Source: Pontibacillus sp. HMF3514
GTDB lineage: Bacteria > Bacillota > Bacilli > Bacillales > BH030062
Assembly (NCBI RefSeq): GCF_009858175.1
Contig: NZ_CP047393.1
Span: 2,046,001-2,110,000 of the forward strand
Direction of reading: 5' to 3'
Length of the DNA stretch: 64,000 bases
A program made the position numbers and the translations under genes. Positions 24,381-32,877 of the stretch are shown here, piece by piece. The notes below the pieces were generated by a model. That model was not told the DNA's origin and searched no databases. It worked only from the letters and a program-made list of their open reading frames with translations. Each line of letters opens with the position of its first letter. Position 1 is the first letter of the stretch.

Positions 24381-25220
24381 TTACGATTTCGATACACTTC
24401 TAATTTCATTATCAGGGTTGGTAATCCAATCACTCCAACTACCCACATATAACTTTACATTTTGAAAGCCCGCTTGCCAAAGAGCAATCACATTCGGTGT
24501 AGCAGTAACCCCAGATCCGCAATAAACGATAATTTCTTTATACTTTGCTAAATTAGAAAAGTAGTTTTTTAACACATCCGATGACTTCCAGAAACCATCT
24601 TCAAAAAGATTTTTCCAAAAGTAATTTTGTGCAGAAGGTATATGTCCTGCTCTTTCATCAATTGGTTCATTCCAGCCTGCATAACGTTCGAAAGCTCTCG
24701 AATCTAAAATTGCTACATTTGAATCTTCAATTTTTTCAGCTACTTCCTTCTGAGTTGCGATTAACTCATTATGTATGTCGTATTGAAATTCACCCAACTC
24801 ACTTTGTTCAACGGAGTTGGAAACAGGGTATTGATTTTGTTTCCAAGCCTTAAAACCGCCGTCCATAATATAAACTCTCTGGTGGCCGAGGTATTTCATA
24901 AGCCATAGGAACCTAGAAGCCATAGCCGATAGTTGATCATCATAAGCTATAATCGTTGTGTCTTTATGAATACCTGCTTCTTCAATCTTTTTCACAAAAA
25001 TGTCTATGCTTGGTAATGGGTGACGTCCACCTGTATCTTCAACTTTACCGCTTAAATCTTTCTCAAGATCGAAGTAAACAGCTCCGGGTACATGTTCCTC
25101 GTTGAAGAGTCTTTCTCCCTCTTGAGGATCTTGCAAAGAGAAACGACAATCTGCGAACAGGATCTTTTGTCCCTTGTTAAGATAATTCTTCGCATCATGT
25201 ACGGAGATTAACGGTTCCAA
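24381..25220 (-). CDS. Two-domain thiosulfate/mercaptopyruvate sulfurtransferase
   Basis: The 279-residue protein has two rhodanese domains. The N-terminal one (about 5-130) contains ILFADCRFSL, HVPGAVYFDLEKD and IIAYDDQLSAMASRFLW, where Asp replaces the catalytic Cys. The C-terminal one (about 155-275) has AILDSRAFERYAG, GHIPSAQNYFW and the active loop YCGSGVTATPN. This arrangement is that of SseA-type enzymes, which transfer sulfur from thiosulfate or 3-mercaptopyruvate. Start is TTG six bases after GGAGG. Confidence 0.9.
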   Translation of the reverse strand: MEPLISVHDAKNYLNKGQKILFADCRFSLQDPQEGERLFNEEHVPGAVYFDLEKDLSGKVEDTGGRHPLPSIDIFVKKIEEAGIHKDTTIIAYDDQLSAMASRFLWLMKYLGHQRVYIMDGGFKAWKQNQYPVSNSVEQSELGEFQYDIHNELIATQKEVAEKIEDSNVAILDSRAFERYAGWNEPIDERAGHIPSAQNYFWKNLFEDGFWKSSDVLKNYFSNLAKYKEIIVYCGSGVTATPNVIALWQAGFQNVKLYVGSWSDWITNPDNEIRSVSKS

Positions 25221-25363
25221 GATGTACCTCCTCCTTATTCAAACTATATAAGTCTTATTATATCTAGAAAACATAAATAAAGAAAATATTATTATTCAAA
25301 AGGTTATATTAAATCATGTAGACATGGAATTGTTTTACAAACTTCCACCTCATTCATTTAAGC

Positions 25364-25400
25364 AAAAAAATAAAACCAGGTATCGTTAATTTACCTGGTT
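25364..25400 (-). terminator. Terminator of the Fur-box mini-gene
   Basis: AACCAGGTA pairs with TACCTGGTT, followed on the minus strand by TTATTTTTTT. The stem includes the stop codon of the mini-gene. Confidence 0.88.
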
Positions 25401-25564
25401 AAGAGAGCATTTTCATATTGTTTTTGTTTTTGGTTCATTTTTGATAGTTTATTTCCTTGAACAAAATTTAGTAAGGATAATACATGTTGATCTTTCAACT
25501 TTGCTAATAATCCAATCATTAATGCCGAATAAACGACTACGGTTAACATGATAAGTAAAACCAT
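25391..25564 (-). CDS. 57-residue membrane protein under Fur-like control
   Basis: The protein has one hydrophobic segment (MVLLIMLTVVVYSALMIGLL, residues 1-20), then a basic, Gln/Lys-rich tail (KLSKMNQKQKQYENALLTR). GAGGGG lies about seven bases before the ATG; the longer frame begins upstream of that site. A near-consensus promoter and two Fur-box-like sequences precede it, and a strong terminator overlaps its stop, so it is a self-contained unit. I do not recognise the family; it is unlike the B. subtilis FbpA, FbpB and FbpC iron-sparing proteins. A role in iron limitation is inferred from the boxes only. Confidence 0.65.
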   Translation of the reverse strand: MVLLIMLTVVVYSALMIGLLAKLKDQHVLSLLNFVQGNKLSKMNQKQKQYENALLTR

Positions 25565-25587
25565 TCCAGCCCCTCTTTTCTTTTGGT

Positions 25588-25602
25588 TGATAATGATTTT
25601 CA
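25588..25602. promoter_or_regulatory. Fur-type box 1
   Basis: TGATAATGATTTTCA matches the 7-1-7 Fur box TGATAATNATTATCA at 13 of 14 defined positions. It lies just downstream of the -10 box of the 57-residue gene. Confidence 0.72.
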
Positions 25603-25613
25603 ATACTAATTAA

Positions 25614-25642
25614 AGTATAGCAAAGCTTTTTATCGTTTTCAA
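25614..25642 (-). promoter_or_regulatory. Promoter of the 57-residue gene
   Basis: On the minus strand TTGAAA (25642-25637), a 17-base spacer and TATACT (25619-25614). The promoter lies in the gap after bpsB and has Fur-like boxes on both sides. Confidence 0.78.
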
Positions 25643-25660
25643 TGAGAATGATAAATTTTC
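25640..25660. promoter_or_regulatory. Fur-like box 2
   Basis: CAATGAGAATGATAAATTTTC resembles the 19-bp Fur array consensus GATAATGATAATCATTATC with several mismatches. It overlaps the -35 box. Weaker than box 1. Confidence 0.5.
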
Positions 25661-26182
25661 TCAATTACTTTTTAATTTATCTCGTGAAAGGGCTTTTTCT
25701 TCATATGGAATCCTGATTCTCATAAGGACGCCATGCAATACCGGAAATATAAAAGCCGTTACATAAGCATTAAACAGTAATGGAATTAAAATAAATTCAA
25801 TGGCAACCACAACATAATTGGGGTGCTTCATAAATTTATATGGCCCTTTTGTAACTAATTCCGCCTCAGGAAGTACAATAATCTTTGTGTTCCAGTATCT
25901 CCCTAATGATGCTAAACACCATACTCGGAAGGCTTGCGCACACACAAATAATAATAAAAGAATTCCTTTCCACTGATTAAGAACAAGTTTCTCTCCAAAT
26001 GCTTCAAACATTATAGAAAAAAAGAAAAGCGTATGGACGAAAACAATCCACTTATAATGATCTGAATAATGTTCTGTAGCTCCCTGATTTTTCATCCACT
26101 TTTCATTTTGTTTTGCAATAATAACTTCAATGATCCGTTGTAAAACAATTAATATGAAGATAATGGTAAAAATCATGTTCAT
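25661..26182 (-). CDS. bpsB: BpsB-type isoprenylcysteine methyltransferase homologue
   Basis: The 173-residue membrane protein has about four to five hydrophobic segments and the ICMT C-terminal signature YKFMKHPNYVVVAIEFILIP with AFRVWCLASLGRYWNTKI before it. In B. subtilis BpsB (YpbQ) methylates alkylpyrones produced by the type III polyketide synthase BpsA. The ATG (MNMIFTIIF) overlaps the bpsA stop as ATGA, so the two are coupled. Its end abuts the promoter of the Fur-box mini-gene. Confidence 0.88.
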   Translation of the reverse strand: MNMIFTIIFILIVLQRIIEVIIAKQNEKWMKNQGATEHYSDHYKWIVFVHTLFFFSIMFEAFGEKLVLNQWKGILLLLFVCAQAFRVWCLASLGRYWNTKIIVLPEAELVTKGPYKFMKHPNYVVVAIEFILIPLLFNAYVTAFIFPVLHGVLMRIRIPYEEKALSRDKLKSN

Positions 26183-27267
26183 GAAGACCACTCCAAACGA
26201 ATAAGTTCTGAACTAAACCCGGGACCTAATGCAGCCATCACACTTGTTGTTCCTATTTCTTGTTCTTCTTCCATCCACTTCTTTAAAACATACAAGACTG
26301 TAGCAGAGGACATATTGCCATGATTTTTTAAAACATCATAAGAATGTTTAAATTTATCAGATGAACACTGAAGGACTTCTTCATAGGCTTGAAGCACTTT
26401 CTTTCCACCAGGGTGGGCAACAAAAAATGGAATGTTCTGTGGAGATAAATCGTTCCTCTCTAGAAAAGTAGTCACATGGTCTTTCCAAAATGATTCCACT
26501 AGAGATGGAATGCTTCTGGCGAATACCACTTGAAATCCATCGTTGTTTATATTCCATCCCATAACATCAAGTGCTTCTTTCTTTAATTTTGAACTAGCTG
26601 TTTGCATTTTAGGGACTACCTTTCTTTTCTGTGTGAGGTAGGGAGATTGTTCTCCTAAAACAAGAGCTGCAGAAATTCCGTCCCCAAACAATGCTGCCCC
26701 TATAAAATTACTCTTTCTGTGGTCGTCTTTTTGAAAGGTTAAGCTACATAGCTCTACACAAACAACAAGTACATTGGCATCAGGATAAGCTTTGGTATAT
26801 TCCATTGCTCTGGACATGCCTGCCCCTCCTCCAGCACAGCCTAATCCCCATAGTGGAACACGTTTCACATCATCCCGAAAAGGTCTCTCATTCATCATTC
26901 TAGCATCAATCGTAGGTGTAGCTATGCCTGTGCTAGAAACAAAGATGATCATATCGATTGCCTCATAGGGGATTTGTTCTTGTAAGAATGTATCATTCTT
27001 CAAACAATCGTCAACAGCATGTAATGAGTGTTTAAGAGCTTGTTCTACATAAGTATCATTTCGATCTTGAAAGGTATGATCTTTATCAAACCAATCCATG
27101 GGGACAACAAATTGTCTCTTTTCTACAGAAGCGTGTTCAAATACAGGTAAGAGCCTTTCTACTTCTCTTCTTTCTCTAGGGAATATATGTTGAATAAAAG
27201 ATTTTATATCTTTTTGATGCAATTCATATACTGGTAAACTTACCCCTACAGAGGTTATAAAGGACAT
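26179..27267 (-). CDS. bpsA: Type III polyketide synthase BpsA
   Basis: The 362-residue chalcone-synthase-like enzyme has the active Cys in WGLGCAGGGAGMSRAM (about 140-155), the catalytic His in FFVAHPGGKKVLQAY and the Asn in LKNHGNMSSATVLYVL. B. subtilis BpsA condenses long-chain acyl-CoA with malonyl-CoA to alkylpyrones. Start at MSFITSVGV behind AAGGAGGGGG; the longer frame runs through that site. It forms a two-gene operon with bpsB. Confidence 0.93.
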   Translation of the reverse strand: MSFITSVGVSLPVYELHQKDIKSFIQHIFPRERREVERLLPVFEHASVEKRQFVVPMDWFDKDHTFQDRNDTYVEQALKHSLHAVDDCLKNDTFLQEQIPYEAIDMIIFVSSTGIATPTIDARMMNERPFRDDVKRVPLWGLGCAGGGAGMSRAMEYTKAYPDANVLVVCVELCSLTFQKDDHRKSNFIGAALFGDGISAALVLGEQSPYLTQKRKVVPKMQTASSKLKKEALDVMGWNINNDGFQVVFARSIPSLVESFWKDHVTTFLERNDLSPQNIPFFVAHPGGKKVLQAYEEVLQCSSDKFKHSYDVLKNHGNMSSATVLYVLKKWMEEEQEIGTTSVMAALGPGFSSELIRLEWSS

Positions 27268-27380
27268 TTTAACCCCCTCCTTTATCATTATCCTTTCACA
27301 GATCATGTAAATTAACCACGCATTTTGTCGATATTTGTGGTATCATTAAGAAAAATGTGTGGAACGAAGGTGGGAGTTTT

Positions 27381-27833
27381 TTGACAGTAAGCCAAGGTAT
27401 TACAGAAGTTTTAAATGGTACAATCGAATCTGTGAAATCAATCATTCCTTTTGATGTACATATCGACTCCCCTTCATTAATTGAAGCTCCTCTCATTCAA
27501 GCTGAACTAGGAGTTTTAATTGGAATGACAGGAGATATGAAAGGGAGACTTGTTATTGAAGGAAACCATCAAAGCATCGGAAGTATTGGGGAAAAAATGT
27601 TTGGCATGCCTATTGAAGGAGAAATGTTGGAATCTTTCACAGGTGAATTAGCCAATATGATCGCCGGGAACTTGGCAACGGTTGTTTCGCAGAGGGAAGT
27701 CTCTATCGATATTACACCACCGACTGTAATTGTAGGATCGACAAAGATTTCGGGTTTTAAAAAGGCTTTTCGAGTACCAGTAGAGTTGAATGAAGAGGGA
27801 TCTCTACAACTCATTCTGATGGTGGAAGACTAA
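27381..27833 (+). CDS. cheX: CheX-type CheY-P phosphatase
   Basis: The 150-residue protein has the CheC/CheX/FliY phosphatase motif ExxN in SFTGELANMIAGN (about 84-96) and SPSLIEAPLIQAELGVLIGM earlier. Only one ExxN is visible, as in CheX. CheX dephosphorylates CheY-P to end a chemotaxis signal. The start is TTG just behind AAGGTGGGAG; the in-frame ATG eight codons earlier has no ribosome binding site. No chemotaxis genes are adjacent. It lies divergent from bpsA. Confidence 0.85.
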   Translation: MTVSQGITEVLNGTIESVKSIIPFDVHIDSPSLIEAPLIQAELGVLIGMTGDMKGRLVIEGNHQSIGSIGEKMFGMPIEGEMLESFTGELANMIAGNLATVVSQREVSIDITPPTVIVGSTKISGFKKAFRVPVELNEEGSLQLILMVED

Positions 27834-27854
27834 AAATTAAATACTATAAAAATA

Positions 27855-27887
27855 GGAGATGAACAGTAATTTAGTTCATCTCCTTTT
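27855..27887. terminator. Bidirectional terminator
   Basis: GGAGATGAAC (27855-27864) pairs with GTTCATCTCC (27874-27883). TTTT follows on plus and TATTTTTAT on minus; it serves convergent cheX and the SDR gene. Confidence 0.88.
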
Positions 27888-27901
27888 CTAATTATTCTAT
27901 A

Positions 27902-28672
27902 TTAAAATCCGTAAACGGTCATTCCTCCATCAACAAACAAGGTTTGTCCAGTTATGTAATTACTCGCTTCAGAACCTAAAAATACAGCAGAGCCAGCTAA
28001 TTCTTCTAACTTACCTATTCTCCCCATCGGAGTTCGATCAACGATTTCCTTCACATATTCCTCATTCTCTAACAGTTTCTCAGTAAGAGAGGTTGGAAAA
28101 TACCATGGACCAATTGCATTCACGTGTATATTATGTTTACCCCACTCTAGTGATAAAGTTTTAGTCATTTGTATGAGCGCACTTTTGGTCATCCCATAAA
28201 CAACACCTGTACGTAGTGCAACGTGCCCTGCTACGGAGGTTATGTTTATAATCTTCCCTCGCTGATGTTCCTTCATTCGATTAGCAGCATATTGACTTAA
28301 GAAAAAAGCACTCTTCATGTTCGTCTGAATGATTTGATCCCATTCTTCCTCTGATACGTCAAAAGCGTCACTTCGAATATTCATGCCTGCATTGTTTACC
28401 CATATATCAATTGGTTGATCATCATGAATCACACCATTAATTTGGTTAATAATATCATTATACTGTTGTACATTCGCTACAATTGGATAAGCCTTTCTCC
28501 CCAACGCTTCTACCTCTTCTTTTACATGTAAAACATCTTCTTCTGTTCGAGATATAATAATAACGTCTGCTCCTGCCTCTGCATACGCCATTGTAATTGC
28601 GTAACCAATTCCTTTTGTAGCACCTGTAACAGCTGCTAGCTTCCCTTCCAAACTAAAACTAGGTAAGTACAT
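27902..28672 (-). CDS. Short-chain dehydrogenase/reductase
   Basis: The 256-residue classical SDR has the NAD(P) motif TGATKGIG (about 17-24), NNAG, the catalytic Ser in INITSVAGHVALRTG, YGMTK with Tyr and Lys, and the C-terminal GQTLFVDGGMTVYGF. The acidic residue after the second strand is replaced by SRTEED, consistent with NADP preference. It resembles gluconate-5-dehydrogenase/glucose-dehydrogenase-like SDRs, but the substrate cannot be read from sequence. Confidence 0.88.
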   Translation of the reverse strand: MYLPSFSLEGKLAAVTGATKGIGYAITMAYAEAGADVIIISRTEEDVLHVKEEVEALGRKAYPIVANVQQYNDIINQINGVIHDDQPIDIWVNNAGMNIRSDAFDVSEEEWDQIIQTNMKSAFFLSQYAANRMKEHQRGKIINITSVAGHVALRTGVVYGMTKSALIQMTKTLSLEWGKHNIHVNAIGPWYFPTSLTEKLLENEEYVKEIVDRTPMGRIGKLEELAGSAVFLGSEASNYITGQTLFVDGGMTVYGF

Positions 28673-28792
28673 ATCTTCCTCTCCTTCTAAGTCTCAATAT
28701 TTTAATAATTATAACATTTCTCCGTATTGTTTACATTTTGAAAAGGAAAATATAAACTACTTTATGTACTTATGAAAGGGGTTCATTTAGAG

Positions 28793-29380
28793 TTGAAAAA
28801 ACAATTATTGATTGCGGGTCTATCTTCACTATTAGTTATCGCTGGTTGCGGACAATCTGAAGATTCTGCAGACAAAAACAAAGAAAACGAAAATCAAACG
28901 CAAGAAGAAGCTACAAACGGAGACAAAAAGAAAGAGAACAATAAACAATTACAATCTACCCTTCTAGACACACAACTAGAACTAGCTAAACAATTACGTC
29001 CTCATAATGTTGTAGTACAAGATATTCAAGCTCAAATTGAAAATCTTACTACAATCAAAGATAAACAGGAGCTTGCAACTGCTAAAGCGGAAGTTACAAC
29101 AAAAGCTGTAGACGTTCAAAAAGAGGTTGAAAAAGCGGTTGAAAAGCTAAATTCATTTTCCATTAAAGGCGAACTTTCTGACGAGAACACAGAAAAGCTA
29201 AACGCTACAATAAATGATTTAAAAGCTTACTTCAATGAAGTAAAGACAGCTCTTGATAAACCAGTTGAAGCTGACTTTACAAAAGCAAATGAGAAATTCT
29301 CTTCATTTGAAGAAAAACTCGGTAACCTTTATGAAGAAGCAGGTTTACTTGCTCCTAATATGAAAAAAGAATTAAGCTAA
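28793..29380 (+). CDS. Putative lipoprotein with helical repeat region
   Basis: The 195-residue protein has a lipoprotein signal (MKKQLLIAGLSSLLVIAGCG) with the lipobox Cys at residue 19, then an acidic, Asn/Gln/Lys-rich linker and a Lys/Glu/Ala-rich helical region of ~140 residues. It would be anchored on the outer face of the membrane. The start is likely TTG at 28793, about 11 bases after AAGGGG; the ATG at 28772 has no ribosome binding site. No family recognised. Confidence 0.75.
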   Translation: MKKQLLIAGLSSLLVIAGCGQSEDSADKNKENENQTQEEATNGDKKKENNKQLQSTLLDTQLELAKQLRPHNVVVQDIQAQIENLTTIKDKQELATAKAEVTTKAVDVQKEVEKAVEKLNSFSIKGELSDENTEKLNATINDLKAYFNEVKTALDKPVEADFTKANEKFSSFEEKLGNLYEEAGLLAPNMKKELS

Positions 29381-29420
29381 TAAAGATCACTTGTCGATCC
29401 ACAAGCCTTTTGAAATAAAA

Positions 29421-29462
29421 CCTTAGTTACCGGACCTCCCCTTAACTAAGGGTTTTTTTTTA
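29421..29462 (+). terminator. Terminator of the lipoprotein gene
   Basis: CCTTAGTTA pairs with TAACTAAGG, then GTTTTTTTT. Confidence 0.9.
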
Positions 29463-29726
29463 TCTTTCATTCTCCTCCCTATACCTTAGAAAACAGTCAG
29501 ACGTTCTTATTTTCACAAAGTGTTCCAAACTTTGTCATTTAACGTTCAAAAACTCCATATTCTATTTTTTACCAAACTCCTGAAAACCCTTGATATCATT
29601 GAGATCCAACCACTTCATGAACGATTTGTGAATCATCTTCCATTTTTGTTTTCTCTTGTGAATTTTCTTGTAAGATAAAAGTGTAAAACAATTCCTGAAA
29701 CTCAAAAGAAAGGAGTGAGGTAAAAC
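29463..29726 (+). other. Upstream region of the ba3 oxidase operon
   Basis: This AT-rich stretch holds no open frame with a ribosome binding site. Two TTGTGAAT words (near 29627 and 29660) could belong to a regulator site or promoter, but I cannot assign one. AAGGAGTGAGG before 29727 is the ribosome binding site of the first oxidase gene. Confidence 0.4.
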
Positions 29727-29879
29727 ATGCCTAACACTCATTTAGAAAAAACGGAAACGAAAACAAAAATCGTGCAAGAAGAACCTAACTTAAAAGGGAC
29801 ATTTATTGCCGTTATGTTTGTTTTCGCCTTTCTAGTTGGGACATGGTTTTCTGTTTGGGGGATATTCTTAAATCGATAA
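29727..29879 (+). CDS. Cytochrome c oxidase subunit IIa (ba3 type)
   Basis: This 50-residue protein starts MPNTHLEKTETKTKIVQEEP and has a single membrane helix (TFIAVMFVFAFLVGTWFSVW). It matches the small subunit IIa that packs beside subunits I and II of ba3-type oxidases. AAGGAGTGAGG precedes it, and subunit II follows after 29 bases, so it is the first gene of the operon. Confidence 0.85.
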   Translation: MPNTHLEKTETKTKIVQEEPNLKGTFIAVMFVFAFLVGTWFSVWGIFLNR

Positions 29880-29908
29880 TGCATTAAGTATTAAGGGGGA
29901 TGAACGTT

Positions 29909-30421
29909 ATGCACATGCATAGGCTTGAAAAATTATGGATGTTTATAGGAGGAGGAACACTACTTTTCTTCCTTATCGTACTGGGGATTGGAGCTTTTAT
30001 TCAGGGAGCACAGCCACCAAGTTGTCTTACGGTAATTGACCCACAACGTGTTGAAGCACACGATCCTTTTAAAGAAGAAAACTTAGGTTTGCAAGAAGTT
30101 GAAGGTGGAGATTTGGACTACGTTGTAAACGTTGTTGCTTCTGCTTTTAATTATGATTTTGGAAAAGATGAAGAAGGAAATGTTGTTAGAAAAATTCGAA
30201 TTCCAGCAGGCTCTAAAGTAATGTTCCAAGGTACAACCAAAGATGTGGTACATGGATTTCAAGTTGCGGGCACCAATGCCAACATGATGCTTGAACCTGG
30301 ATACATTAACCAAGTAGAGGTCACGCTTGATAAGCCTGGGGTTTATACGGTCGTTTGTAACGAATATTGTGGTACAGGACACCAGTTCATGACTGCGCAA
30401 GTGGAGGTGTATGAAGAATGA
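29909..30421 (+). CDS. cbaB: ba3-type cytochrome c oxidase subunit II
   Basis: The 170-residue protein has one N-terminal membrane helix (about 9-31) and an extracytoplasmic cupredoxin domain. The CuA ligands are seen in DVVHGFQVAG (His) and VCNEYCGTGHQFM (two Cys, His, Met), with the bridging Glu. It accepts electrons from cytochrome c and passes them to subunit I. Start at MHMHRLEKLW; an earlier ATG overlaps the GGGGGATG ribosome binding site. Its stop overlaps the next ATG (ATGA). Confidence 0.94.
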   Translation: MHMHRLEKLWMFIGGGTLLFFLIVLGIGAFIQGAQPPSCLTVIDPQRVEAHDPFKEENLGLQEVEGGDLDYVVNVVASAFNYDFGKDEEGNVVRKIRIPAGSKVMFQGTTKDVVHGFQVAGTNANMMLEPGYINQVEVTLDKPGVYTVVCNEYCGTGHQFMTAQVEVYEE

Positions 30422-32076
30422 TTGCTGTTGAGACAAAACTCGGAAAAGAAAACGCTAAACTAACGATGGCTCATATGTGGGTTGCTTTTATTTCATTACT
30501 TATAGGTGGTCTAATGGGACTACTTCAAACATTAGTACGAACAGGTCAAGTTCAACTACCATTTGGTATTGGCTATTATCAAATTTTAACGGTTCATGGA
30601 GTTATTCTTGCCCTTGTATTAACAACTTTCTTTATTATTGGTTTTCAGTTTGCTTTAATGGCGAAAACTGTTGGCATGACAAATGGTGAACGAAAATGGG
30701 GTTGGATCGCATTCTGGACAATGGTAATTGGAACCACAGCAACAGCTACCATGATTCTTCTTGGTAAAGCTAGTGTTCTATACACCTTTTACGCACCACT
30801 CGCAGCTCACCCAATTTTCTACTTTGGACTAACACTTGTCGTTGTAGGTTCTTGGATTGCATGCTTTGTAAACTTCCGTCAGTTATACCGTTGGAAAAAA
30901 CAAAATCCTGGAGAAAAGTCTCCTCTATTAGCATTTATGGTTGTTATTAATATGCTAATCTGGTTCATTGCTACTCTAGGTGTTGCAGCAACTGTTCTTA
31001 TTCAGTTTATCCCATGGTCGCTTGGCCTTGTTGATGAAATAAATATTTTAGTAAGTAGAACCCTATTCTGGTACTTCGGTCACCCACTTGTTTACTTTTG
31101 GCTGCTACCTGCTTATATGGCTTGGTATGGTATTATTCCAAAGATTATCGGTGGCAAAATCTTTAGTGATAGTTTAGCTCGATTAGCTTTCATACTATTT
31201 CTCTTGTTCTCAATTCCAGTTGGGTTTCACCACCAACTATTAGAGCCAGGGATTGATCCATTCTGGAAGTACATTCAAGTTGTATTAACATTTGCCGTTG
31301 CCATTCCTTCATTACTAACAGCATTCTCTATGTTTGCTACTTTTGAATCTGCGGGACGTGCAAAAGGTGAAAAGACTTTATTTGGCTGGTTTAAAACATT
31401 ACCTTGGAAAGATGTACGCTTTTTAGCACCTATGATTGGTATGATTGCATTTGTTCCAGCAGGTGCTGGTGGTCTTGTTAACGCATCAAACCAATTAAAC
31501 TTAGTGGTCCACAATACAATTTGGGTTACTGGACACTTTCACTTAACCTTAGCAACGACTGTAATATTAACATTCTTTGGTATCTCCTACTGGCTTATTC
31601 CAGTATTAAGAGGAAGAAAATTAGATGCTAAAACAAATCGATTAGGCATTATTCAAACCATTGTATGGACTCTAGGTATGTTCATCATGTCAGGTTCTAT
31701 GCATATTGCAGGGTTACTTGGAGCACCTAGACGTTCTTCTTACTCTGATTATGGGGGCACTGAACAAGCTGCTGAGTGGATTGGTTACCAATACGCACAG
31801 GCGATCGGTGGTTCAATTCTGTTCATTGGTATTATCTTAATGCTTTACACGTTTATTTATATGACCTTCTTCGCTCCAAAAGGAACAGAAGAATTCCCGA
31901 TTGCTGAAGAAGCTAATAACGCAGCTCCTACTCCAGTGATTTTTGATAATTGGCGTCTATGGATTGGTATAGCAGTAGTTCTTATCGCATTCGCTTACAC
32001 AATCCCATTCATTGATATTATCGAAAATTCACCACCAGGATCTCCTACGTTTAAAACGTTAATTGGGAATTTCTAA
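30418..32076 (+). CDS. cbaA: ba3-type cytochrome c oxidase subunit I
   Basis: The 552-residue haem-copper oxidase subunit has 12-13 membrane helices. Haem and CuB ligand motifs are visible: ILTVHGVIL, WYFGHPLVYFWLLPAYMAWY (His and the cross-linked Tyr), GFHHQLLEPG, and VHNTIWVTGHFHLTLA. The absence of the D-channel motif and the type of subunit II place it in the B (ba3) family, which pumps protons through a single K-like channel and works at low oxygen. Last gene of the operon, followed by a terminator. Confidence 0.95.
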   Translation: MIAVETKLGKENAKLTMAHMWVAFISLLIGGLMGLLQTLVRTGQVQLPFGIGYYQILTVHGVILALVLTTFFIIGFQFALMAKTVGMTNGERKWGWIAFWTMVIGTTATATMILLGKASVLYTFYAPLAAHPIFYFGLTLVVVGSWIACFVNFRQLYRWKKQNPGEKSPLLAFMVVINMLIWFIATLGVAATVLIQFIPWSLGLVDEINILVSRTLFWYFGHPLVYFWLLPAYMAWYGIIPKIIGGKIFSDSLARLAFILFLLFSIPVGFHHQLLEPGIDPFWKYIQVVLTFAVAIPSLLTAFSMFATFESAGRAKGEKTLFGWFKTLPWKDVRFLAPMIGMIAFVPAGAGGLVNASNQLNLVVHNTIWVTGHFHLTLATTVILTFFGISYWLIPVLRGRKLDAKTNRLGIIQTIVWTLGMFIMSGSMHIAGLLGAPRRSSYSDYGGTEQAAEWIGYQYAQAIGGSILFIGIILMLYTFIYMTFFAPKGTEEFPIAEEANNAAPTPVIFDNWRLWIGIAVVLIAFAYTIPFIDIIENSPPGSPTFKTLIGNF

Positions 32077-32091
32077 TATACAAAATACGAA

Positions 32092-32126
32092 AAATCTCGT
32101 CATCATTTAATGTGGCGAGATTTTTA
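32092..32126 (+). terminator. Terminator of the ba3 operon
   Basis: AAATCTCG (32092-32099) pairs with CGAGATTT (32116-32123), then TTATTTG. It lies directly before element B. Confidence 0.88.
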
Positions 32127-32136
32127 TTTGAAATAA

Positions 32137-32812
32137 TGTTATTCAGTTATATGGCAGTTATCTGGAATAAGCTGGTGCGGGGTGGTTCCGTTATGTTTAT
32201 GCAGTTCGGTGGGCTGTGGAACGGGTTGCTTTCCCCGGAAGACCGATCGAGCTTCCTCGTCACTACGTTCCTGCGGGATCTCGCTCGCCCTTTCTACCGG
32301 AGGAGTCAACCCGTTCCACAGCCCACCTTAGCCGAATCGTGATGAACGGAACCGCAGTGATATGGAGAGGTGATGCTTAAGGACATCTGTTCCGTTATTT
32401 GATCTTAATATGACTTTTATGAAGAGCTTACGGACATTCATTCCGTTATTTGCATCAAATCAACTTGAAAAAGCCTAATTTGTCACAAATAAGGTACCAT
32501 ATGTCCGTAACGACTCTCTAAATGCCTTAAAAATTCAAAATAACGGAACAGATGTCCGTAAGGGTTAGAGCTCAAATAACTAGGGTCCGTTAACCTCCAT
32601 AAACGCAAAGGGGTGAAGGAAACGGCAAACTCCAGTGGTAGCAAAGGGCTGACGAGATCCCGCAGAGAGCTTGCGAACGAGGAAGCTCGGCTGGTCTTCC
32701 ACAGGAGGCTTGCCGTTTCAATGAACCCCTTACTCTTTTTTCGGCAACGGACCTCCACCGTACATTATCTCGGATCCAAGTCTTCAATATAAGGGGGCTT
32801 TAATGGAATAAA
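32137..32812 (-). repeat. Composite palindromic repeat element B (inverted copy of A)
   Basis: The reverse complement of this stretch matches 11975-12712 from end to end. On the plus strand the order is right end, P2 (32184-32353), linker, P1 (32584-32753), left end. Over about 440 bp (A 12090-12534) I see one linker difference (C in A, T in B, in GAA[C/T]TTTTAAGG). B lacks the 80-bp apex module of A and instead has GGAAGACCGATCGAGCTTCC at the P2 apex. The two copies flank 19.4 kb. No gene lies in 32077-32877. Confidence 0.88.
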
Positions 32813-32827
32813 GATTAACCGCTTCAT

Positions 32828-32862
32828 AAAAACAAAAGGCTTAACCACATTGTGATTAAGCC
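32828..32862 (-). terminator. Terminator of ypwA
   Basis: GGCTTAA and TTAAGCC with inner CACA/TGTG; on the minus strand TTTTGTTTTT follows. Confidence 0.85.
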
Positions 32863-32877
32863 CTTTTCTCGCGTGTA

